Shown here piece by piece: positions 31,731 to 42,996 of a stretch of 64,000 nucleotides of DNA. The position numbers and the translations under genes were made by a program. Source of the stretch: Cantharellus purpuraceus. Its lineage: Eukaryota; Basidiomycota; Agaricomycetes; Cantharellales; Hydnaceae. Position 1 is the stretch's first letter; each line of letters opens with the position of its first letter. The notes below the pieces were generated by a model that worked only from the letters and a program-made list of their open reading frames with translations, did no database searches and was not told the DNA's origin. Location: NCBI GenBank assembly GCA_025174535.1, contig JALBUN010000047.1, positions 496,001 to 560,000 on the forward strand, given 5' to 3'.

Positions 31731-33225
31731 GTCAGTTCGCTTATGGAATAGATCCTATAAGCCTGTGCACAATGGTCCTAGCAAACAGATGGTGTGTAAC
31801 ACAGTTGTTCAGCACATTAAAGAACAGTCAGGCCAAGGGGTAGCACTGAGTAATGGGTAAGTGTAATAGTGCTCTGTGTCTGGTGAGGGTGAATGAAGAG
31901 GGTGCTGTCGAGCTGATTTATAGTGCTCTGTGACTGGAGGATGATGGGGAGCAAAAAGGACGGTCAAGATGGTAGATCATGCTCTGGGACTTTCTGGCGA
32001 GATGGCTGATTGTGCTCTGTGACTGGAGGACAATGGGGAGCCCAGTTGAGAGGTACACAAAAGCTGGTTTCAGGAGATGCGACCTCTCAGTGGTGGAGGG
32101 AAATCTGATCGTTGAACCAAGGTGCTTTACCTCAGTGTAGAGCTGATGGATTGTGATGTAGAGCATAGAGTGTAGACTTAGAGTGTGGACTTTGACTTTA
32201 GAGCATTGGCTGAAAACATGTTGATTGATCCAAAAAGCAAAAACTAGTGCCCTTTTATATACAAATCCCCAGGGCACAATGACACAATATGAGGAGCAAA
32301 TGATGCAATATGATGCAAGAAACACTGATCAAGCCAGCTGACAAAGTGTGTGAAGTTGAACTACTAATGGGGAAATCATGGAGAAATGAAGCAACAGATA
32401 GGGGTAATCTTTGTAAGAATAGGAGGTGATGAGTAATAAAAGAACCAAAAATAGAACAAGCCATGTATGAATGAATTAAAAGATGAAACAGGGGTGAGTC
32501 ATATAAAAAGAACAATAGAAATATCCACCAATACCATCTTCCCTACGGCTCTGAAGGTAAGTTGACTCTGAGTCACATGAGGACTTCAGTCAGCATCCAC
32601 AACAAATACTCCTTATTGTCTTAGTGATCTGTCTCCATATGGTATCCTGTTCCAAGGGTATTCAGTCCCTTGCCTGACATGATGTAACCTGAGTTGGATT
32701 GAAGTGGGAGGATAGGTTGGCAATGGTGACTGAAACTCTACCTCACGTTCGACTCTTCTATCTGTGTCACAATATAGAGGTGAAATGCCTAGGAATGTAT
32801 ATGGTTCAACAGAATTGTGAAAGAATATGGGATTGCCAATGGCATAAGAGAGACATGGTGGGGATCTTGGACATTGAAAGAGTTTTGGAAGTATTTTGAC
32901 ACATGGAGGTGGCTTAACATGCCCATGGAGCTTGGCATATTTTTGATAGTCCTCTGTGTCCAGAGACCAGTGTGATGTATTATTAGAAGAGATGTTGGAG
33001 AGAGGAATAGAATTGGAAGCCATGTGAATGATGATGAAAGGATCGGTGTGAATAGAAGGCTGATAATGATTGATGGTGATGAAACACAAGTGACAATCGA
33101 TGGATGGAAATAGAGACTGAGATGGAGAGGGAGTTGTGGTGCTATTTAAAAGTTTGATATGAAAAGACGCTGGCAGAGTTGGACTGTCAAAGTGGTTTGA
33201 TATATGTCCTTGATGCATCCTGGCT
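31731..33225 (-). mobile_element. About 1.5-kb element inserted in a family E LTR
   Basis: It begins TGTCAGTTCGC and ends GGCTTGTCA, giving TG/CA termini, but the flanks (TGCAC and GTGCC) are not a clean duplication. The first 700 bp match the repeat at 2540-3090, including the TATA-like TTTTATATACAAA at 32254. The right half holds a 201-residue minus-strand frame. It may be an LTR or LTR-like non-autonomous element. Confidence 0.5.
32613..33218 (-). CDS. Hypothetical 201-aa ORF in the 1.5-kb insertion
   Basis: An open frame of 201 residues, Ser/Pro/His-rich, with a patch (SHWSLDTEDYQKYAKLHGHV) that looks protein-like. It has no knuckle, protease or other transposon motif. The ATG at 33218 lies close to the element end. 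Real coding is uncertain, and it could be a chance frame. Confidence 0.25.
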   Translation of the reverse strand: MHQGHISNHFDSPTLPASFHIKLLNSTTTPSPSQSLFPSIDCHLCFITINHYQPSIHTDPFIIIHMASNSIPLSNISSNNTSHWSLDTEDYQKYAKLHGHVKPPPCVKILPKLFQCPRSPPCLSYAIGNPIFFHNSVEPYTFLGISPLYCDTDRRVEREVEFQSPLPTYPPTSIQLRLHHVRQGTEYPWNRIPYGDRSLRQ

Positions 33226-33687
33226 TGTCAGTGCCCCCTCAGATTGTTGGTCCAATATTTCAGAGTTTTGGAGTATGGAGTTGGATCTGGGATCTGGAGT
33301 TCAACTTGTCAAGAAGGCACTTGTCAAGAAGCTAGCAACCAAGAAGTTAATGGGGCAAATCTTAGTTGATATATGAACTACTGTAACAGACAGAGAGTAG
33401 CCCATATAAGTATGTGGAGAATTGAATGCTGAAACTAAAACAATAAGACAATAAGATGGATATGGGATACAACATGGAAAGGAGTTCAGACCCAAGTCTG
33501 AACTGAAACTAAACAATAATAAAGAAGGAGGTTGTTGTAATCCATAAGAAAAAACTACTTATAAAGAGAACAATAAATGGAGTTTGGGGTTGATGGAGGT
33601 GGAGTTGACAGAGGTGGAGTTGAGGGGGATGGAGATGAAGGAGATGGAGGTCTGGAGTTTGGACTTGGTGTTACAGGATGTAACAAT
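33226..33687 (-). mobile_element. Family E LTR, right part (split copy)
   Basis: Continues the family E LTR from CCCCCTCAGATTGTTGGTCC to GGATGTAACA. It abuts the 3' part of a gypsy A copy (aORF copy 3), whose sequence from about 33690 matches 37620 downward. Confidence 0.8.
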
Positions 33688-33818
33688 TATCTCACATCAT
33701 TGTTTTATTACAAGTCACAAAGAAAATTACAAGTCTACCCAACCTCCAAAAAAATCTCACTTCAACCTGTTTTTTCTCTGCTCCAAAGTATTACAATCAA
33801 AATCATTTTCATTTTTAG

Positions 33819-35056
33819 TTATACATTGCACTTCCTTTTTCCCTTCCCCTTGTCTACCTTGGGCTCTGTCTCTGACTCATCATCACTCTCTACATCCAAC
33901 ATCCAATCTTTCTCATCCCCCATGTCTGAATCCTCATCCAAGGGGGCCATGAACTTCCACAGCCAATGCAACTCAGCAGTCTGCTGGTCCTCCAGAACCT
34001 CCTTCTGTTTCATCATCTTCACTAACTCCACTAACAACCCCTCCATTTGTCAGAGGTGCTCCAACTGCAGGTTAACCAGCCGGATAAGCTGGCCCACAGT
34101 GCTGTTGGGTGCGGAGACACACCCCACACCTGCCCTGGTCATCACTCCCTCCAATCCGACACTGCTACCTCCAGCTGCCACAGCACCCATCTCTGTCCAC
34201 CACCTTTTGGTCAGACAACTTTCCAGTTCTTTCTCCACCCCTCCTTGTACCACTAGGCAGGGCTTGACACTCTGACTTTGGGGATTGAACTTGCCATCGA
34301 TCCTACATCCTCCTTTCTGACCCCAACAACAATCGCAGGACCAAAGGTGGCAGGTTGGACCAGTGGGCCATACACAGTCCATGCCTGCATCACAACACAA
34401 GTTGCATATTATGCTTGGACCGCTGAATGGCTCCATCAGAGCCAGAGCCTTGGGAGGTCTGCTCCTTTTTGACATGCTCCCTCTCCTCCTCCTTGCCCTG
34501 CTGCTCCACTGCAGCCTTCTCCATCTCGCACTTGCAAAGTTGAATTGCTGACCTAGCAACACACAGCTCCTTCTTGCAAGTCACCACTACACAATTCTCT
34601 GCTTTACACCATATGACCCTCCGATCCGCCTTCCACTTCTCCATATCAGTGCTTGGGTACACCTTCAATGAGAAAACCACAACCTTGAGATTCTTCCTCA
34701 TGGTGGCAGCATATAGCTCTGCCCATTTGCAAGCTTCAACCGCAGCTACCCAGGCCATTTCCTCATAACAATTCAAGGTCGGATCAGGCTCCTTATCCAT
34801 CCTAACATCCACACCCACCTCAGGCTCCACATTTGCATCAAGCTCCATGTCTGCATCAGGATCCACCTCTGCTTCCACCCTCTCCACCTCCACCACATCA
34901 TCCTCTTCAGCCACACCCTCCATAAATAACAGTCATGGTCGCAAATGCACCAGTGAGTCTACCGGTGGGGCAGTTGTTGGATGGGTCAACTCCATCTGTG
35001 TGACTGAGATGATGGCAACCTCAGGGGTCCACGCCCATATTGGCACACTCAGACTC
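33819..35056 (-). pseudogene. Gypsy-borne antisense gene, copy 3, C-terminal part
   Basis: Minus-strand frames cover the acidic region (EEDDVVEVERVEAEVDPDAD), the helical segment, the six-Cys cluster (ICNLCCDAGMDC, then CDCCWGQKGGC at 34300-34400) and the C-terminus ending KGKGKRKCNV at 33819. The two middle parts are offset by a frameshift near 34450. The N-terminal part of the same gene continues at 42997..43228, 43745..43851 and 44456..44797. The complete gypsy A element separates these pieces and is flanked by GACTC. Confidence 0.8.
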
Positions 35057-35592
35057 TGTTACACACTTGGTCCAAATCGGGGTCAGAGATTGGGTTGGAG
35101 GTTGGGTCAGAGGTTTGGTCAGAGTCGGAGGAGTCAGGTACATTGTGGGGGTCTGAATGGACTTGGCTTCAGCTTATGTGCTGCACCCTCACTAATACCA
35201 GTGTCTGCGATTTCAGAGATGGAGTATGACTTAGGGAGTTAGGATCAGACTTAGAAACTAGGTGTGATTCAATATTCAAACTGGGGAATAAAGTCCCCAG
35301 TCAGACAGCTTAAATACATAATTGAAATCTAATAATAATTACTCCAGTGATGGGTCTCTAAGGCCAACGGCCTTACATGAGTATGTCAGAGTCTGACGGG
35401 GACAGATGTCCAGGTTCCTATGGTGATGCTGATACATCAATCGGAACCAGAGACAGATGGGTGGAATCGGTGGTGACAATTGGACAGGTAAACAGAGACA
35501 TGATGGTTTCCAAATGGAGTATAGATTTCATATGTGTGGGGATCTGAGTGGATCAGACAGGGATCTGGGCATTAATGAATATAGTCATAACA
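35057..35592 (-). repeat. Gypsy A 3' LTR
   Basis: 536 bp from TGTTACACACTTGG to ATAGTCATAACA. Compared with the 5' LTR, most differences are CA or TG at sites where the other shows TG, CA or CG. The adjoining internal purine run (minus strand AAATGGAGAGATAC) is a likely polypurine tract. Confidence 0.93.
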
Positions 35593-35689
35593 GTATCTCT
35601 CCATTTAAGGCTGAGCCCCTGAGGCCTCATGTCTGTGGATTGAATAGGTGAGATGGTTGGGTGCAGTCAGAGTTATACTGGGGGTCTGG

Positions 35690-35702
35690 AGACATATAAA
35701 AG
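35690..35702 (+). promoter_or_regulatory. TATA box of the antisense gene, copy 1
   Basis: CATATAAAAGG lies 35-40 bp upstream of the ATG at 35734, just inside the 3' LTR and pointing away from it. The same box occurs at the corresponding place in the other copies. Confidence 0.6.
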
Positions 35703-35733
35703 GAGGGGCATGATTGAGGTCTTATCCTCAACG

Positions 35734-37492
35734 ATGTCAAACCCTTTGGCAAGCATGAGTGTGGCCGAGCTTGAGCAGTTGCTCTTGGCCTGATGGAAGG
35801 AAGAGGAAGAGGAGTGGAGACGGAAAGAGGAGGAGGAGGTGGAACAGAGAGGTGGAACAGAGACAGAAGGAGGAGGCGGAATGGAGATGGAAGGAGGAGG
35901 AGGAGGTGGAACGGAGATGGAAGGAGGAGGGGGAGGCAGAATGGAGATGGAAGGAGGAGGAGGTGGAATGGAGATGGAAGGAGGAGGAGGTGGTGGAACG
36001 GAGATGGAAGGAGGAGGAGGAGGTGGAACAGAGACGGAAAGAGGTGGCGGAGATGGAACAGAGAAGGAAGGAGGAGGAAGTGAAAACCAAGAGAGCCCAC
36101 AGGGTCAAGGAACTTGGGGCCACAATGGAGGCCGTGAGACTGAAGGAAGTGGAGGAGCAGGCACACGAGCTAGAAGCCGCCATGGAGGTAGAGGAGGAGG
36201 TGACCGGGGCAGGGGCGACCAGTCACCCAGGAAGTCCAAGTGTGCCAATACGGGCAGGGACCCCCAAGGTTGCCATCATCTCCATTACACAGACAGAGTC
36301 GACCCATCCAAAAACTGTCCCTATGGTGGACTCGCCGTTATGTCCACGGTCACGGCCGTTATTTGGGTTGGGTGCGGCTGAGGAAGATGAAGTGGTGGAG
36401 GCAGAGAGGGTGGAGGTGGAGGCAGATCCCAATGCCAATATGGAGCTTGACACAAATGTGGAGCCCAAGGCAGGTATGGATGTTGGGATGGATGCAGAGC
36501 CAGATCCAACCTCGAATTGCTACGAGGAGATGGCTTGGGTAGCTGCCGTTGAGGCTCGCAAAAGAGTGAAGCTTTATGCTGCTACCACCAAGAAGAACCT
36601 CGAGGTCGTGATCTTTTCATTGAAGGTGCACCCGAGTGCTGATACAGAGAAGTGGGAGGCAGACCGGAGGGTCATATGGTGCAAGGTGGAGAGTCATGTG
36701 TTGGCAACCTGTAAGAAGGAGCTGCATGTCACTAGGTCAGCAATCCAGCTTTGCAAGCACGAGATGGAAAAGGCGGCAGCTGAACAGCAGGACAAGGAGG
36801 AGGAGAGGGAGCACTTGGAGGCCATGTTGAGAAGGAGCAGACCACCCAAGGCTCTGGCTCCAACGGAGCCATTCAGCGGGCCTGGTGTAATTTGTGACTT
36901 GTGTCAGGATGCAGGCATAGAGTGTGTGTGGCCTACTGGCCCAACTCGCCGCCTTCGGTCCTGCGATCGCTGTCAGGGTCAGAAGGGAGGGTGCAGGATT
37001 GATGGAAAGTTTGATCCCCAGAGTCAGAGCATCAAGCCCCGACTAGTGGTACAAGGAGGGGCAGAGAAAGAATCAGAAGGTCATCCAACCAAAAAGCGGT
37101 GGATGGAGACAGGTGCTGTGGCAGCTGGGGGTAGCAGGGTTGGGTCAGAAGGGGCAATGACCGGTGCAGGTACAGGGTGCATTTCTGCACCCAACAGTAC
37201 CATGGGCCAGCTTATCCGGCTGGTTAACCTGCAGTCAGAGCACCTCTGGCAGACAGAGGGGTTGTTAGTGGATTTGGTGAAGACAATGAAACAGAAGGAG
37301 GTTCTCGAGGGTCGGTGGACTGCTGAGTTGCATCGGTTGTGGAAGTTCATGGCCCCCTTGGACAAAGATTCAGATATGGGGGATGAGAAAGATTGGGTAT
37401 CAGATGTAGAGAGTGATGATGAGTCGGAGATGGCATCAGAGATGGAGCCTGAGGTAGACAAGGGGAAGGGAAAAAGGAAACGCAATGTATAA
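35734..37492 (+). CDS. Gypsy-borne antisense gene, copy 1: coiled-coil Zn-cluster protein
   Basis: The ancestral start MSNPLASMSVAELEQLLLA is at 35734. A TGA at codon 20 and one frameshift near 35850 separate it from the long open part running to 37492. The latter holds a Glu/Arg coiled coil, a Ser/Thr linker, acidic (AEEDEVVEAERVEVEADPNA) and helical segments, then CDLC, GIEC and CDRC-GQKGGC giving C-x2-C-x6-C-x12-C-x2-C-x6-C near 36895-36990. The C-terminus is Asp/Glu/Ser-rich and ends KGKGKRKRNV. It converges on the pol stop with 156 bp between. A nuclear DNA-binding or transcription role is inferred from the cluster only. Confidence 0.75.
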
Positions 37493-37648
37493 CATAAAAA
37501 ATGAAAATGAAAATGATTTGAATATTTCGGAGCGGAGAAAAATGGGGCGGAGTGAGATTCCTTCAGAGTTTGGGGTAGACTTGTAATTTTCTTTGTGACT
37601 TGTAATAAAATGATGATGTGAAATTAGGATTAGCATTAGTAATGGGAC

Positions 37649-40600
37649 TTAAAGATTCATAAGAGGGCCAGGTTTGTCTGGATAAGCGGAGTGAAAGTCG
37701 GAGACGGATTCGGATGCGTGATCGAGTTCAGATGCGGAGATCCATGAGGACTCTTCATCAGTGCCTTCGTATCCAGTCCATTTGACTAGGTACTGGAGCT
37801 TGCACTTGTAATGACAATTGATCTTCGAGTCCAGGATCTCAGATATCTCATATTCATTATCTCCTTCGATGATGATTGGAGGAGGTGGAGGTTGCATGTG
37901 ACCAGAGATCTCATTTGTAGTAGCAGGTTCAAGCATTGATATATGGAAGACCAGATGAACTGCCAGGGAGGTGGAGGGTGAAGGACCTGCTGTCTGCGCG
38001 AGCAATGACCTCATAAGGACCTAAGTATTTCTCAGAGAGTTTCTTCAATGGACGGGTGGTCCAGAAGTGTTCAGCCTTAACAAATACTTTGTCTCTGATT
38101 TGCAGGTCCAGAGCCAGAAGGCGGCGTCAGTCTGTGGAGACTTGGTATTGTTTCTGAGCATCAGAGATGGTTTCTCAGAGATGTTGGTGTAGTTGATCGA
38201 GGTCAGTTACAAAATGGCAGGCTTTGGTGGAGGTGAGTTCCTTCTTGGGGTGGACGGAGATGTTTGGATGATAGCCTTTATTAGCAAAGAACGGAGAGAT
38301 GCTGGTAGTCAAATTTGGAGCATTGTTGTAGGCAAACTCTGCAATCGGAAGTAGGTCAGCCCAGTTGTCTTGTTGATAGTTACAATAGACTCGGAGATAT
38401 TGTTCCAGGGACTGATTCATTCGTTCTGTTTGTCCATCTCCTTTGGGATGGTATCCAGAGGTGAAATGAAGTTTCATGTCAAGAGCCTTTCCTAATGTGC
38501 GGAAGAAGGAGGACATGAACTCCAAACCCCAATTGGATGTGACATGCGATGGGACTCCGTGTTTAGAGAATATGTGGAGAACAAACAACTTAGCTAGTGA
38601 GGCAGAGGTGATGGTGTCATGCATCGGAATAAATAGTGACTGTTTAGTGAATCTGTCGACAATCACGAGTATGGTGTCATATCTGAGCAATGGGGGGAGT
38701 TTCTCTATGAAATCCATGGAGATGGAGTTCCATGGTTGCTCTGGGACCAGAAGTTGCTTAAGCATTCCATAGGGTTTGTGCCTTTGTGATTTTGAGCACA
38801 TACATGTGGTGCAGGAGTTACAGTAGTGTTGAATGTATTCTTGCATTTTTGGCCATATGTAGTCTCACCAGATTAATCCTTGTGTGCAATTTTGCCTGAA
38901 ATGGCCAGAGATCAGGTGATCATGGTAATACTGCAAAACTCAGAGTCAGAGACCGCTGGCATCGGGGACGTATATCTGGTTGTTGTGTCGGAGTTGTCCT
39001 TTGGGGTCAAGTGACCACTTTGGATCGGAAGGGGTGTCCAAGTGTTTAACTGCAACAGGATCAGATCAGAGTGATGAGTGGATGTCAGAGCGGAGTTGGT
39101 TGATGTCCATAATGGTAACAGCTCGGAGGGTGGGAGTCATGAGGGTGGATGCCCGTAGGGACGATGCCAGCTGCTCGTTAGTGAACACAGGGTGAAAGTT
39201 GTGTGGGTTTACAGTGGCATAGTCACTACTCCCCTCTTTAGGGTAGACATCCCAGCATCTAGTTAACGCGTCAGGCTTTGCTCTGAGTCAACCTGGACGG
39301 AAACGGATAACGAGATTGAACTGAGATAGGTATTCGGACCATCAGACTTGTCTCCAGGTGAGTAGTTTTGTTGTTGAGAAGTATTCCAAGTTCTTGTGGT
39401 CCATTATGATGTCCACCAAATCAGAGGGGCCTTCAAGGTAGTGTCTCCATATCCGGAAGGCTTCATATATGGCAAGGAGCTCTTTGTCATGAACGTCATA
39501 GTTCAGTTCAGGGGGCATAAATGTATGCAAGTGAAAAGCAATTGGATGGACTTGTCCATCATCTCTCCGGATGATGGACAGGATCGTGGCAAGTGCATAG
39601 TCAGAGGCATCGGTTTCTAATAGGATAGGAATGTCTGGAACCCAATGAGTCAGTATCGGAGTGGAAGTAAAGGCCTTCTTCAAGGTCTCAAAGCTCTGTC
39701 TACATTCATCAGTGAAATATCATTGGTTACCCTTCCTGGTAAGTCGGGTGAGTGGAACGGTGATATCGGAGTAGCCATAAATGAAGCGGCAGTAGAAGTT
39801 GGTGAACCCCAGGAAGGACTGTACATCTTTGACTTTCCGCAGTTCCGGCCATTCCTGTATGGCTTTGATTTTGTCATCAAACATTGTCAGTCCTGCTGGG
39901 GAGAGGATATAGCCGAGATACTTGACCGAGTCAGAGTGGAATTCGCATTTGTTGGCGCAGGCGAAGAGGCCATGTTTTTGGAGTACTTCTTGGACATGTG
40001 TCCGATGCTCTTCTTCGTTATCCAAATATACCAAAATGTCGTCTAAGTAAACAAGGATGGTCACATCAAGGAGGTTGGTGAAGGTATCATTCATGAACCT
40101 CTGGAAGGCGGCCGGAGCATTGGTTAGTCCGAAGGGCATGACACACCACTTGAAAGATCCATATCACGTGCGGAAAGTCATTTTCCATTTGTCGCCTTCT
40201 TGGATGCAGACTAGATGGTAGGCATGTCAGAGATCTATTTTGGAATAGATCTTAGCTTTTTGAGGACTCTCGAGTAGGTCCACAGTGCGGGGTATTGGGT
40301 ATTGGTCTTTCTTGGTAATCTTGTTAAGTCCACGGAAGTCAACACATAGGCAGAGTGATCCGTCCTTTTTGCAGACAAATAGGACCGGAGCTCCATGGGG
40401 AGATAGGGATGGGCGGATGAAGCCCGTAGCCAAGTTCTCATCTATGAATGTTCAGAGAGCCAGTAGCTCTTTTTGGGATAGCGAGTAAATAGGGCCAAGT
40501 GGAGGGGTGGAGTTGTCATTCAACTCAATCTTGAGATCGTATGGTCAGTGTTCTGCTAGGGACTTTAGACTTGCTGAACACGTCGGTGAACTCATGATAC

Positions 40601-41293
40601 TCCTTACCATAGATAGGTCCAGTGGAGTTGATTGGGCAGAATGAGCGGCGAGGAATATCAGATCAGAGAGGTGAACCTGGAACGTGTGAGAGCCATCCAG
40701 TTTGCTTAGTCTGGCAAAGACCATAGCGTCCACCATTGATATAGATAGAGGGGTAGATGGAGTATCTATTGGAGCAGAGTCAGCAGAGGCGGAAGATAGT
40801 TTCGCACCTAAAGTTGCTGGTGACGTCGGGGATGACACAGCCTGTACTGGGGAATGGAATGTGATATAGCCCAATGCCCAGTCAATCAACAGATTGTAGT
40901 GGGTAAGCCAATTATGTCCAAGAACCACAGAACAGCTGGAGTCAAGTGGAGTAACATAGAATGTAAGGTTTTGGATTTCTCCAACAGAAAAACAGATAGA
41001 CAGATCTATAGCTCGTGAAATAACAGCATTAGTAGTGCCATCAAATAATCAGAGCAATATCAGAGTTATGGTGTATGTATGGAGTTTATGTAAATTGGAA
41101 AAAGAGGAATCGAGGAAACAATGAGTAGAACCGGAGTCACCTTGGATAGCAGTATCAGGAATGGAGTTGGAGTAGATGTGGAGGGTAAGGGAGTCGGAGT
41201 GGGAAAGAGTGGATGTGTTCAGGCGGACCTCATTTGTCGTACGGGGAGTACCAATGCAGCCCTCAGCCCGTATGGAGGCTATAGGACTGCTTA
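37649..41293 (-). pseudogene. Gypsy A pol: protease, RT, RNase H, integrase, chromodomain
   Basis: The protease DSGSTHCFLD is at about 41130. RT covers 40441-39720, with [18 protein letters not shown] and VYLDDILVYLDN. RNase H covers 39683-39342, with LLETDASDYA and DKELLAIYEAF. Integrase covers 38846-38175: SMDFIEKLPP (first Asp), VTSNWGLEF where the second catalytic Asp is Asn, and GDGQTERMNQS (Glu). The chromodomain is near 37860-37690 (LQYLVKWTGYEG, ESSWISASELDH). It ends PGPLMNL at 37649. Breaks are mainly TGA where the family has Arg (for example FRPG-stop-LRAKPD), plus frameshifts. A chromodomain would guide integration to marked chromatin. Confidence 0.9.
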
Positions 41294-42433
41294 CTATTTT
41301 TTTTGGTCCGTCACTTTAGCGTTGGACTTGTCCGTTGTGGCATTGGCGGCATGGCCCTTTGCCTTTGCTGTGGATGAGGTTGCCTTGTTGCAATCCTTGG
41401 CTTGGTGGCCAGGTTTTCCACAGAACAGACAGAGGTTGTTGTCCATGCAATGCTGGCGTTCCTGCTGGGTAAGTTTTCCATCTTTTCCCAGCTTGGTGGA
41501 GAGGTCTGGAGTACTCTTGCGAGCTCCGGAGCTATTGCCGGTTCCAGAGTTGTTATGACTGGGACCAGAAGCGGCAGTGTTACCAGTGTTTGACTTCTGG
41601 CCTGAGTTGGTGGTGGTCTTCTTATTGGACCCCTTGTTGGACTTTGGGGTCTTGTCCAATGATTTGTCCAATTTGTTGTTGGCTGAATTTTCGTGGGAGA
41701 CCTCAGATTGACGTTCCCAATAACAGTCATTGATGGATTGGGCAAGCTTGCGAAGGTTTATCAAAGTATCTGGTTTCCCAACATGTGATATCTCATCCTT
41801 GATGCAGGATGGGAGACCAACATAAAATTGGCATCGGAGTGCGGCGTCACCCCATTGGACTTTTGGGGCTAGCTGCTGGAAACTCACAATGTATTTTGCA
41901 ATTTTGTGATTTTCCTTCATCCAAAGTCAATTGAGTTCATTCTTGGCATCGGCCTCAGGGTTGTAAGGACCGAAATTGGTCTGAAGTTCAGAGATGAAGT
42001 CGGAGTAGTCTTCTGACCATATCAGGCCATTGGAGTTGTCCATGAGCACTGGCTCAAAGTAGTCCAGTGCAGTGCCCTTGAGATAGGACATGAAGGTGAC
42101 CTTTGCCCGATCAGATGTGAACGTGTCGGGGCAGTTGTGGAAATTCAACTGGCATTGTACCAAGAATGGCTGGAGCTTTCGCGGATTGGAGCCATCAAAT
42201 GGGTCAGGTTCTCGGACCTTGGTCTGGGACTTAGAGGCTTGTGGGGTACAGATGCTGCTGGCAAGCAGGGAGATGGCTTGTGCCAGATTTGGGGAGGGCA
42301 GAGTGTCGTCTTCTTCATTGATGGCCTCTATGTGGTCCATCAGTTCTTCAACGACCTTGGGGATGGTGTCGATGCTGGGAGCGGGCACCTCAACGGTTTG
42401 TGTGCGTTTGGAATTGGCGGTGGATTGTGGCAT
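41294..42433 (-). pseudogene. Gypsy A gag with CCHC knuckle
   Basis: From the ATG at 42433 (MPQSTANSKRTQTVEVP) to VTDQKK at 41294, about 380 codons, with one TGA near 41925 (NELN-stop-LWMKEN). The capsid region includes KVTFMSYLKGTALDYFEPVL and QFYVGLPSCIKDEI. Near the C-terminus lies the zinc knuckle CLFCGKPGHQAKDC (C-x2-C-x4-H-x4-C), embedded in a Ser/Lys/Thr-rich tail. The same TGA occurs in copy 2' at about 25633. Confidence 0.88.
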
Positions 42434-42465
42434 TGGTAGGAGTGAGTATGGCAGTTCGAATATAC

Positions 42466-42996
42466 CGTTACACACTTGGTCTGAATCGGGGTTGGAGATT
42501 GGGTTGGAGGTTGGGTTGGAGGTTTGGTTGGAGTCGGAGGAGTCAGGTACGTCGTGGGGTCTGAACAGACTTGGCTTCAGCTTATGTGCTGCACCCTCAC
42601 TAATACCGGTGTCCACAATTTTGGAGATGGAGTACGACTTAGGGAGTTAGGATCAGACTTAGGAACTAGGTGTGATTCAATATTCAAACTGGGGAATAAA
42701 GTCCCCAGTCAGACAGCTTAAATACATAATTGAAATCTAATAATAATTACTCCAGTGATGGGTCTCTGAGGCTGACAGCCTTACATGAGTATGTCCGAGT
42801 CTGATGGGGACAGATGTCCAGGTTCCTATGGTGATGCTGATACATCAATCGGAACCAGAGATGGGTGGAATTGGCAGTGACAATTGGACAGGTAAATGGA
42901 GACATGATGGTTTCCAAATGGAGTATAGATTTCATATGCATGGGGATCTGAGTGGATCAGATGGGGATCTGGGCATTAATGAATATAGTCATAACA
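42466..42996 (-). repeat. Gypsy A 5' LTR
   Basis: 531 bp; the terminal T of TGTTAC has changed to C. In minus orientation it is followed by GGTATATTCGAACTGCC before gag, the position of the primer binding site. I could not assign a tRNA. Confidence 0.9.

Larger units (their letters stand above)
35057..42996 (-). mobile_element. Complete Ty3/gypsy chromovirus-type element (gypsy A), 7940 bp, TSD GACTC
   Basis: LTRs lie at 35057..35592 and 42466..42996 and the perfect duplication GACTC at 35052-35056 and 42997-43001. Minus-strand order: 5' LTR, gag with CCHC knuckle, protease, RT, RNase H, integrase, chromodomain; then, on the plus strand, an extra gene before the 3' LTR. It inserted into the antisense gene of an older copy of its own family. 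The two LTRs differ mostly at CG sites. Coding frames carry several TGA stops and frameshifts, so this copy is probably inactive although structurally whole. Confidence 0.95.

Noticed and set aside
37649..42433. TGA codons shared by copies as evidence of recoding (stop read-through or a variant genetic code)
   Set aside because: The host genes end in TAA or TGA normally and their frames avoid internal TGA. The changes fit CG decay, and frameshifts accompany them.
42440..42466. A tRNA-derived primer binding site next to the gypsy A 5' LTR
   Set aside because: TATTCGAACTGCC resembles a T-arm, but it does not begin with the usual TGG and I could not match a tRNA 3' end. It may be self-primed.
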